NCBI GenBank assembly: GCA_964511185.1
Contig: CAZEDU010000007.1
Span: forward strand, 1 to 64,000
DNA length: 64,000 nt
From: CAZEDU01 sp964511185
GTDB lineage: Bacteria; Myxococcota; Myxococcia; Myxococcales; Myxococcaceae
Reading direction: 5' to 3'
Below are positions 1 through 6,559 of the stretch, piece after piece. The translations under genes and the position numbers were made by a program. Under the pieces are notes generated by a model, which ran no database searches, was not told where the DNA came from, and saw only the letters and a program-made list of their open reading frames with translations. Positions within the stretch are counted from its first letter, which is position 1. The number at the start of each line of letters is the position of its first letter.

Positions 1-441
1 CCGGACTTCACCGCGCGCGACTGCCAGGGGCGGACCGTGCGCCTCTCGGAGCTTCGCGGGCGACGGGTGGTGCTGTTCTTCTTTCCGCGCGCGTTCACGC
101 CGGGCTGCACCGCCGAGGTGCGCCACTTCGAAGCGAACCTGGGGCAGATTCACGCGCGCAACGCCGAGCTGATCGGCGTATCGGTCGACAGCTTGGAGAC
201 GCAGTGCAAGTTCGCCGAGAAGGAGCGGTTGTCCTTCACGTTGATCGGCGACGAGTCGCGAGAGATCAGCGAAGCGTACGGCGTGCTCTGGCCAGTGCTG
301 AAAATCGACCGCCGGGTCACCTTCGTCATCGACGCCGAAGGAATCATCGAGTCGGTCATCAAGCACGAGGCGATGGTGCACCGACACCTCGACGACGTGC
401 TCTCGCAGCTGTCGAGCGGCGCCGGCGGCGTCGTGGGTTAG
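1..441 (+). CDS. Peroxiredoxin (Bcp/AhpC-TSA family), N-terminus cut by window edge
   Basis: The frame is open from base 1 and stops at TAG 439-441, so about 146 residues are visible and only a short N-terminus is missing. The visible part starts PDFTARD, then a strand leads into FFFPRAFTPGC, the peroxiredoxin PxxxTxxC active site with the peroxidatic Cys at visible residue 36. The fold continues through IGVSVDS and VTFVIDAEG. Family role: thiol-dependent reduction of hydrogen peroxide and organic hydroperoxides in the cytosol. The resolving Cys that E. coli Bcp has five residues after the peroxidatic one is absent. One other Cys is seen in ETQCKF. It may therefore be a 1-Cys or atypical 2-Cys enzyme; that is inference. 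Confidence 0.85.
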   Translation, partial: PDFTARDCQGRTVRLSELRGRRVVLFFFPRAFTPGCTAEVRHFEANLGQIHARNAELIGVSVDSLETQCKFAEKERLSFTLIGDESREISEAYGVLWPVLKIDRRVTFVIDAEGIIESVIKHEAMVHRHLDDVLSQLSSGAGGVVG

Positions 442-455
442 TTGCGCGCATCCGC

Positions 456-1277
456 TCAGCGGTCCTTTTGCTCCACCAGCGCGGTGCGGCCCTGCTCGGT
501 GGCGACCCGGAGCCCGTGTCGCTCGACCCGAACCAGCCGGCCGGCACCCCAGTCCTCCGCGCCCCCGCCCAGAGCAATGTCGCCGGAGGTGACCCGGGTG
601 GTCTTGAAGATTTTCCGGTCGACGTCGACCTTGCCGAGCGTGAAGACGACGCGCGCCTCGACGCCGAAGCGGTTCTTCGCCAGGTAGTCGGCCGCATCGC
701 TCGCGGTCTTCATCGGAATCGCGAGCCGGGTCGGGGTCGCCTGCCAGATGTTCTGCGCGACCTCCGCGTCTTGCTTGGCCGCCGAGTTGCCCGGCGTGAT
801 GGCCTTCGCGTCGTTCCAGGCGATGGCGACGTTCCCGAACGAGTCCTTGCAGTCGACGGTGCCGGCCACCTGAATGGGGATCTCCCCCTTCGGCGCGTCG
901 AAGTCGAGCATCTTCACCCCCTCGGGCGGGCGCAGCCGAACGACGTACGTCGCCGCGCGAAGCTTCGCCGCGAGCTCGCCTCTCTTCGCGGCGTTCTGCT
1001 TCTTCTCTTCCGCGGTGTCCCCCGGCGCGCCGCCCGGGAAGAGCGCCCAGAACCCATCGGGGCACGGACCATCGGGCGTGATGCGGACGTAGCTCGGGTC
1101 GTCCCAGAACGGCTCGAGCCTCACCTCGGGCGCCTTCGCCGGCGCGCCCTCGTCCTGCCGCTTGGCTTCCGCCTCCCGCGCTGCCGCCAGCGCCTTCTGC
1201 CGCTCCTCCATTCGCTTCTTCGAGTCCCCACACCCGAAGAGCAGCACGACGGACAAAGCGACCAAGAGAGCGCGCAT
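456..1277 (-). CDS. Predicted lipoprotein of unknown function
   Basis: 273 residues beginning with a basic residue, a hydrophobic stretch and the lipobox LLFGC, so the mature protein should be lipid-anchored at Cys16. A short charged Lys/Glu/Arg-rich helix follows (residues 18-45), then a globular domain without a family I recognise. The gene converges on the peroxiredoxin with a 14-bp gap and is divergent from the catalase-like gene. The sequence shows export and anchoring only. No catalytic motif is visible and I assign no function. Confidence 0.75.
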   Translation of the reverse strand: MRALLVALSVVLLFGCGDSKKRMEERQKALAAAREAEAKRQDEGAPAKAPEVRLEPFWDDPSYVRITPDGPCPDGFWALFPGGAPGDTAEEKKQNAAKRGELAAKLRAATYVVRLRPPEGVKMLDFDAPKGEIPIQVAGTVDCKDSFGNVAIAWNDAKAITPGNSAAKQDAEVAQNIWQATPTRLAIPMKTASDAADYLAKNRFGVEARVVFTLGKVDVDRKIFKTTRVTSGDIALGGGAEDWGAGRLVRVERHGLRVATEQGRTALVEQKDR

Positions 1278-1334
1278 GTTTCCTCCGCGAAAGAGCGACA
1301 GCTTGCCGCATCTGAGGGCCGTTCATAAACCCAA

Positions 1335-2084
1335 GTGTGCATGCGACCGAATGAACGGCTGGGAGCGTGGGTGGGCGAGGCCTTGGCGCCTCTCGCCGCC
1401 GTGGTGAGCCACGCGCGGCGCGCGCGGACGTTCCACCCCGAAGGCAAGGTGGTGCGGGCCGAGGTCGAAGTCGACACCGATGACCTGGTGCTCGCGCGCG
1501 TGGGCGAGCGGCTCGCCGGGCCGGCGCTGCTGCGGTTCTCGACGGCGCTGTGGCGCGGCGGCCGCGAGTGGCTCGACGTGCTGGGCCTGGCCTTGCGGCT
1601 CCGCTCGACCGACGAGGTGAGCGCCGAGCCCGCGCCGGGTGATCAAGACATCCTCTTCGCCACCGTCCGCAGCCCGTGGACGACGCTGGTCGCGCCGCTG
1701 CGCACCGCGCCGCACGACTTCCTCGCCAACGACTACTACGCCGTGTCGCCGTTCGCGGTGCCCGAGCTGGGCAAGGTGAAGTGGCGAATCGTCTCGCCGC
1801 GGTGGGCCGGTCACGGCGAAGGGCGCGAGGAGCGGCTGCTCGAGGCGATCGCCTCGCACGCCAGCCTGAGCTGGCAGGTGCGCCGGCTCGGCCTCGGGAT
1901 GCCGTGGCGGCGTGTCGCGCGCGTGACGCTGCTCGAGGCGGTGACGGTGGACGAAGCCGAGCTGCGGTTCTGGCCCTTCCGCGTGGGGCGCCACATCGAA
2001 CCACGCGGCTTCGTGCACGCCATCCGCCGGGCGGTCTACGAGGCGAGCCAACGGGCGCGGCCAGCGCACTCCTCAGAGAGCTAA
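1335..2084 (+). CDS. Catalase-superfamily-like protein, function unknown
   Basis: 249 residues from GTG 1335; an ATG at 1341 in the same frame is an equally good start. The middle of the protein carries the order of short motifs seen in small catalase-like proteins: FHPEGKVVRAEVEV, then a GPALLRFSTALW segment, a DVLGLALRLR segment, and DQDILFATV. I did not identify the proximal tyrosine or distal histidine of true catalases, so catalase activity should not be assumed. The frame is long and uninterrupted. It lies between two lipoprotein genes with no visible operon partner. The family call rests on my recognition of the motif pattern and needs a profile search. Confidence 0.6.
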   Translation: MCMRPNERLGAWVGEALAPLAAVVSHARRARTFHPEGKVVRAEVEVDTDDLVLARVGERLAGPALLRFSTALWRGGREWLDVLGLALRLRSTDEVSAEPAPGDQDILFATVRSPWTTLVAPLRTAPHDFLANDYYAVSPFAVPELGKVKWRIVSPRWAGHGEGREERLLEAIASHASLSWQVRRLGLGMPWRRVARVTLLEAVTVDEAELRFWPFRVGRHIEPRGFVHAIRRAVYEASQRARPAHSSES

Positions 2085-2145
2085 GCCCCACCTGCGGCCC
2101 CAAAACTGGACGGCCCGTCCATCCCGGGTAGCCTTTTGCCCTACC

Positions 2146-3219
2146 ATGTCCCACCCCACTCCCCTCACGACGTCTCTGCTGGCGGCCGTTCTCCTCAGCT
2201 GCGCCTCCGAGTCGGAGCTGATGCCCACCCAGTGCCTCCGCCTGTCGGCGGCGGAGGACGGCGTGCTGACGGGGACTCCCGCGAAGGTCTCCCTGCTCTT
2301 CACGGTCGAGACCTGCGACGCCAAGCCGGTGGTCGGGCTGACGGAGAAGGACTTCGACATCGAGGAGAACGAGAAGCCGGTCTCGACGTTCGAGAGCCAG
2401 CGCAAGGTCGAGCCGCGCGGCCAGCGGTACCGCGTCGACTCGCTGCTCATGCTCGACCTGTCGGGCAGCATCTTGAAGAGCGGCCAGTTCCCCGCGCTGC
2501 AGCGCGCCACCCAGCGCTACGTCGACCGGGTGCTCCAGAACACGAACGGCGCCGAGCGCGTCGCGGTGTACACCTTCGACGGACGGGCGAGCCCGCAGCT
2601 GCTCATCGACTTCACCAGCGACGCGACCGCGGTGAAGGCGGCCATCGACGCGCTCGCGCAGCCAATGTGTCAAGCGAATGTGGACTGCGCCGGCTTCGCC
2701 GACCGACGCACCTGCGCCGGTTGGCTGTGCGTCGATGACTCGACCAACCTGAACGGCGCGGTCACCTTCGGCATCGACCGGCTCGAGCGCGAGCAGCTCG
2801 TCGACCCGACGCTGCGCTTCCACGAGGCGGCGCTGGTGCTCTTCACCGACGGCGCGGATCAAGCCGCGCGCGTCGAGACCCGCGACGCGATGAAGCGGGT
2901 GGAAGGAACGAAAGTGCACGTCTTCGCCGTCGGCCTGGGAGACGAGGTCGACGAGCAGGCCTTGCAAGGCTTCGGGAAGGACGGCTTTCAGCCGGCAGGC
3001 GAGGCCGCGGAGCTCGAGGCGGCCTTCCAGAAAGTCGCGGACAAGATTTTCTCGATGGCCAACCGCTACTACCTGCTCGAGTACTGCTCGCCCAAGCGCG
3101 GCGGCTCGCACGAGCTCAAGGTCTCGGCGCGCTGGATGTCGCCCGAGTACGGCCTGCTCGAAGGCTCGCTCCTGCGGCGCTTCGACGCCACCGGCTTCAC
3201 CTCCGGCTGCGCGCTCTAA
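2146..3219 (+). CDS. VWA-domain lipoprotein
   Basis: 357 residues. The N-terminus has a hydrophobic stretch ending in the lipobox LLSC (Cys19), predicting a lipoprotein. Residues 45-95 resemble the beta-sandwich that precedes VWFA-related domains (the GLTEKDFDIEENEK segment). A von Willebrand A domain follows, with the MIDAS motif DLSGS at residues 104-108 and a later FTDGAD segment. VWA domains bind protein partners through a metal ion. The insert between them is Cys-rich (residues about 175-205), suggesting disulphides in the periplasm or at the surface. Two further VWA proteins occur in this window. The gene converges on thioredoxin with a 5-bp gap. Confidence 0.85.
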   Translation: MSHPTPLTTSLLAAVLLSCASESELMPTQCLRLSAAEDGVLTGTPAKVSLLFTVETCDAKPVVGLTEKDFDIEENEKPVSTFESQRKVEPRGQRYRVDSLLMLDLSGSILKSGQFPALQRATQRYVDRVLQNTNGAERVAVYTFDGRASPQLLIDFTSDATAVKAAIDALAQPMCQANVDCAGFADRRTCAGWLCVDDSTNLNGAVTFGIDRLEREQLVDPTLRFHEAALVLFTDGADQAARVETRDAMKRVEGTKVHVFAVGLGDEVDEQALQGFGKDGFQPAGEAAELEAAFQKVADKIFSMANRYYLLEYCSPKRGGSHELKVSARWMSPEYGLLEGSLLRRFDATGFTSGCAL

Positions 3220-3224
3220 ACCGG

Positions 3225-3608
3225 TCAGGCCTTCTGCTGCTTGGCCTCTTCCTCGGCGATCTCTTTGCGGATCTGCTCCATGTCGAGCGCGCGCACCTTG
3301 CCGATGAGCTCCTCGAGCGCCTTGGCGGGCAGCGCGCCGGCCTGCGAGAACAGCAGGATGCCGTCGCGGAAGACCATCAAGGTCGGGATGCCGCGGATCT
3401 GAAACGCACCGGCGAGCTCGGGCTGCTCGTCGGTGTTCACCTTGGCGAAAGTGATGTCGGTGTTCTGGGTGGCCGCGCCCTCGAACACCGGCGCGAACGC
3501 ACGGCAGGGGCCGCACCACTCGGCCCAGAAGTCGACGAACACGATGCCGTCCTTCTGAACCGACTCTTTGAAGTTGTCTTTGGTGAGTGTGACCGTGCCA
3601 GCGCCCAT
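3225..3608 (-). CDS. trxA: Thioredoxin
   Basis: 127 residues with the redox motif WCGPC at residues 31-35, the cis-proline segment IRGIPTLMVF, and DFWAEWCGPC as in canonical thioredoxins. It is a cytosolic dithiol oxidoreductase; no signal peptide is present. It is about 20 residues longer than the usual ~108. The extension is a charged C-terminal helix rich in Glu, Lys and Gln, which could be a partner-binding tail or degenerate. The ATG at 3608 fits the thioredoxin N-terminus (VTLTKDNFKESV). It is followed on the same strand, upstream in transcription, by the archaemetzincin-like gene with a 70-bp spacer. Confidence 0.93.
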   Translation of the reverse strand: MGAGTVTLTKDNFKESVQKDGIVFVDFWAEWCGPCRAFAPVFEGAATQNTDITFAKVNTDEQPELAGAFQIRGIPTLMVFRDGILLFSQAGALPAKALEELIGKVRALDMEQIRKEIAEEEAKQQKA

Positions 3609-3678
3609 GCCTTCTCCTTGTGTCAGGGAAGTATGGGCTGCTGCCCGTTGGGACGCATGGAAAAATGGCGCCGAGGTG

Positions 3679-4206
3679 TCAGCGGCTGAGCTTGATCAGC
3701 TCGTTTCGACACGCATTGCACAGCGTCAGGCCGCGCCGGTCCATGTCGATGGGCGCCTGGGCCAGGAACATCACGCAGCGGGCGTCTTCGCAGTACGACA
3801 GGCCGACCAAGTGCCCGGCCTGGTGCACCGCCTCGCCTTGCGCGCGGCGCCGCAGCATCTCGGGGGTGGCGCCGGGCCGAAGCCGGGCGATGGACATGAT
3901 GGCGGTGCGTGACTCGCGGTCCGCTTCGCCGAAGATGAACGGCGCGTCGGGCACGAACAGATCCACGTCGGTGACGCCCAGGCCCAGGTGCAAGCTCGAG
4001 GTGAGCAACGGCACCAGCCGGCGCATGATGGCGTTCGAGTGGTACTGGTTTCGGTCCTTGTTGAAAGCGTAGGTGGGCGTCTGCAGCTGCACCTTGCCCT
4101 GCACGGACGGCAGCCCCATCGTGGACAGAATCGGCTCCTCCAGCTCTTTCATCAGGCCGGGGGGCGGATTACCGATGATCACCAGCTGCAGCAATTTGCC
4201 CTGCAT
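3679..4206 (-). CDS. Archaemetzincin-like protein with altered catalytic site
   Basis: 175 residues. The C-terminal half matches the archaemetzincin layout HExxHxxGxxHC-x4-C-x-M...C-x-x-C. The cysteines C139, C144, C163 and C166 of the structural zinc site and Met146 are all present. In the catalytic part the sequence reads HQAGHLVGLSYC (128-139). The general-base Glu is Gln129 and the third zinc-ligand His is Tyr138, while H128, H132 and G135 are kept. The codon for residue 129 is a clear CAG. Archaemetzincins are small zinc aminopeptidase-like proteins of poorly known role. With two key residues replaced this copy may be a pseudoenzyme or a zinc-binding scaffold; that is inference. The gene lies 35 bp from tRNA-Gln on the same strand. 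Confidence 0.75.
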   Translation of the reverse strand: MQGKLLQLVIIGNPPPGLMKELEEPILSTMGLPSVQGKVQLQTPTYAFNKDRNQYHSNAIMRRLVPLLTSSLHLGLGVTDVDLFVPDAPFIFGEADRESRTAIMSIARLRPGATPEMLRRRAQGEAVHQAGHLVGLSYCEDARCVMFLAQAPIDMDRRGLTLCNACRNELIKLSR

Positions 4207-4241
4207 CTGGAAAGCCTCTCTCGCTACGAGGAGAGCCCAAG

Positions 4242-4312
4242 CTGGGGCGCAAGGATTCGAACCTTGATACTCAGAGTCAAAGTCTGATGTCCTGCCATTA
4301 GACGACGCCCCA
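4242..4312 (-). tRNA. tRNA-Gln (anticodon TTG)
   Basis: Read on the minus strand the sequence folds into a full cloverleaf. The acceptor TGGGGCG pairs with CGCCCCA. There is a D arm, the anticodon stem TCAGA/TCTGA with loop CTTTGAC (anticodon TTG), and the T arm CAAGG-TTCGAAT-CCTTG. The discriminator base is G and CCA is not encoded. A TTGACA-like -35 (4355-4360 on the complementary strand) lies about 43 bp upstream of the 5' end; I do not see a convincing -10. Confidence 0.95.
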
Positions 4313-4464
4313 AAGAACGTCGAAGCGGGCCAAACAGCCCGCTCGCGTCGATGATGTCAAATTGCCGGGCAGCTTGGAAACCTTTTGATAACACGCTGTT
4401 GGGGATGGCGCGTTGCGTTGCCGGAATGCTGGCAACGGAACGGCGACGAGGCCGACAATGGAGC

Positions 4465-5307
4465 ATGCCCGCGCTGCCTCGCCTCGGAATTCGCTTGAGA
4501 CCTCTGCCTCGGCCCGTCCGCCCCACACCGCCGGCGGGTGCGCAGCCGACCTACGCCCTTCGCGGCAAAGTGAAGGTGGGGGTGGAAGAGCCCTCGGACG
4601 TGACCGAGATTCCCGGCGGCCGCTTCCTGGTGGTGAGTGACCTGTCGAACAAGGCGGGCCTCATCGACCCGAAGGGCCGCACCACCCTGGTGCCGCTCGA
4701 AGGCATCTCAGGGAAGACCGCGAGCAGCCTCGAGGCCGTTGCGTATTTTCCGCACTTGAAGCGGCTGTTCGTCGGCGCCGAGGAAGGCAACGTCCTGCAC
4801 CGCTACACCTATGACCCGGACAGCGGCCGCCCGCCTCGGCTCGAGGAGTCGCGGGCGCTGCCGCTCGGCGCCAGTCGCAACAAGGGCATCGAAGGCTTGG
4901 CGGCCTTGCCCGCCCAGCACTCGCCCTTGAAGCGCGACGGGTTGCTGGCGGTGAAGGAGGGAAAGCCGCGCTCGCTCTACCTGCTCGACGACCAAGGCGC
5001 CGGGGCGCTGAAGAAGTTCAAGCTCGAGCGCGAGGTGCTCGAGGTGTGCGGCGACTTCTCCGCCGTGGCGGTGAACCCGAAGACCGGCCACGTGTTCATC
5101 ACCTCGGACGAGACCGGCATGGCCGCCGAGCTGAAGCTCACCAAGGGCCGCAGCGGCCTCAAGGGCTCGCTGATCCGCGCGTTCCCGCTGCGCGACGAGA
5201 AGGGCAAGCCGCTCGAGCGGGTGGAGGGCGTCACCTTCAACGCGACGGGGGAGATGTTCATCCTCACCGAGAACGGTCGAACGCTGTACCGGTACGCGGA
5301 GTCCTAA
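4465..5307 (+). CDS. SdiA-regulated-like beta-propeller protein
   Basis: 280 residues from ATG 4465. Earlier in-frame starts reach into the tRNA promoter region and give an unlikely Arg-rich N-terminus. The body has repeated strand motifs typical of a beta-propeller: DVTEIPGGRFLVVSD, SLEAVAYFPHLKRLFV, GIEGLAAL, SAVAVNPKTGHVFITSDE and VEGVTFNATGEMFILTENG. This order (E-x-x-x-a with a hydrophobic blade) matches the SdiA-regulated/YjiK-type family, whose biochemical role is not established. No clear signal peptide is seen, although the N-terminus is basic and proline-rich. It converges on the ATPase/STAS gene with a 9-bp gap. Confidence 0.65.
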   Translation: MPALPRLGIRLRPLPRPVRPTPPAGAQPTYALRGKVKVGVEEPSDVTEIPGGRFLVVSDLSNKAGLIDPKGRTTLVPLEGISGKTASSLEAVAYFPHLKRLFVGAEEGNVLHRYTYDPDSGRPPRLEESRALPLGASRNKGIEGLAALPAQHSPLKRDGLLAVKEGKPRSLYLLDDQGAGALKKFKLEREVLEVCGDFSAVAVNPKTGHVFITSDETGMAAELKLTKGRSGLKGSLIRAFPLRDEKGKPLERVEGVTFNATGEMFILTENGRTLYRYAES

Positions 5308-5316
5308 CGGCGGGAG

Positions 5317-6552
5317 CTACCCGCCGAGCGCGTAGTTTTCGAGCAGCTCGAGCGTGCTTCGCACGGCGGGGCGCGCGTGGACGACGAAGATGGGCGTCTT
5401 GGTCGCCCAGGCGATGCGCAGCGGCTCGAACAGCAGCGCGTGGACATAGCTCTGCGTGCACACCGAGATTCCGGAGAAGTCCAGCGCGATGGGTTGTTTC
5501 TGGACCAGCCTGGGCGTGAGCACCTGCTCCGCAAACCTTCTGGCTTCACCGGTGTCTTCGGCGCGGGACTGTTTTACCACGAAGCGCTGGGCGTTCGCCG
5601 GCGGCGTGTCAAACGAGAGCCACTGGTGTACCGCTCGACGTGGGGTCCGCTCCCGGGCACGCTCCCGAATCGTCTCGACCATCGCGTCGTAGTCCTGCTC
5701 TTGCCCGGCGGGCATCTCAAACGCGACCACGGTTCCAGGGAAACCGACGCCGCCTTCGACAAAGTGCATCGTGCCGTGCGGGTTCTCGAAGCGCTGGTCG
5801 CCTTCCAGCACGAGCGTGGCGCCGCGGGTGGCGATGACGAGACGGCCGCCGACCAGCTTCGTCATCTCCGAGATGAAGAACAGACCCATCCCCGCGTTCT
5901 GGGCGCTGCCGGTTTCTCCTTCGTCGAAGGTGCTCGAGATGTGCGGCCAGAGCGACTTGTCGAGCGCCTCTTGAGCCGTCCCGAGCCGCGGGTGCCGCGG
6001 CTGTAAGCTCTTTGGGATCCCGATCCCAGCATCTGCCACCGCGACTTGAACCATGGGCGTCGTGCTGGTGCGCCCGCGGTCGTTCAACTGGGCGCCAACG
6101 ACGCCGCCCAATGCATCATGGCTGTGCTGAACGACGTTTCGGAGAAGCTCGTTCAGGACGTAGTAGAGCGTCTTGCGCGTGTCCTCCAGCCGAGGATCGC
6201 TCACGAGGAGCTCCGCAATCTGGTGCGATGGCGGCTCTGTCGGAGCGAGCCGCTCGACGCGGGTCAACTTCACCGTTCGACCCGCTTCCCCGGCGATCTC
6301 AGACGGCTTGCCTTCGATGACGTCGAGGAAGCCGACCGCCCGCGCGAACGAGAAGGACGATGAATGGCTCTCCTTCACCCGCAGCGGCGTCTGTCCCTCG
6401 AGCCTGGCAAGCGCCGCGAGCGCCACCAGGCCCCACATCTCGACCGGGTTGAAGCTGCCGAGGTCGACCGACGGCGGGTCGCTCTCGAGCCAACGCAGCG
6501 GCGGCGCGGGGTCGTCGAGGGTGAACTTCGTCGGCTGCTGCAGCGGCGTCAT
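5317..6552 (-). CDS. GHKL ATPase with C-terminal STAS-like (DUF4325-type) domain
   Basis: 411 residues. A histidine-kinase-type ATPase fold is marked by the N box around residues 134-146 (NELLRNVVQHSHD), the G1 box DAGIGIP (174-180) and the G2 box NAGMGLFF (219-226). There is no dimerisation/phospho-acceptor His domain. The last ~90 residues look like a STAS-like domain (LDFSGISVCTQSYVHALLF), as in DUF4325 proteins. Such ATPase/STAS proteins are suspected to act in anti-sigma/anti-anti-sigma-like switches or with other STAS proteins. The gene starts only 7 bp after the gyrB stop on the same strand, so it is probably co-transcribed with gyrB. The target is unknown. Confidence 0.75.
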   Translation of the reverse strand: MTPLQQPTKFTLDDPAPPLRWLESDPPSVDLGSFNPVEMWGLVALAALARLEGQTPLRVKESHSSSFSFARAVGFLDVIEGKPSEIAGEAGRTVKLTRVERLAPTEPPSHQIAELLVSDPRLEDTRKTLYYVLNELLRNVVQHSHDALGGVVGAQLNDRGRTSTTPMVQVAVADAGIGIPKSLQPRHPRLGTAQEALDKSLWPHISSTFDEGETGSAQNAGMGLFFISEMTKLVGGRLVIATRGATLVLEGDQRFENPHGTMHFVEGGVGFPGTVVAFEMPAGQEQDYDAMVETIRERARERTPRRAVHQWLSFDTPPANAQRFVVKQSRAEDTGEARRFAEQVLTPRLVQKQPIALDFSGISVCTQSYVHALLFEPLRIAWATKTPIFVVHARPAVRSTLELLENYALGG

Positions 6553-6559
6553 CGAAGCG

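Noticed and set aside
1335..2084. Naming the catalase-like protein as a true catalase
   Set aside because: I could not place the catalytic His or the heme-binding Tyr, and the protein is much shorter than typical catalases.
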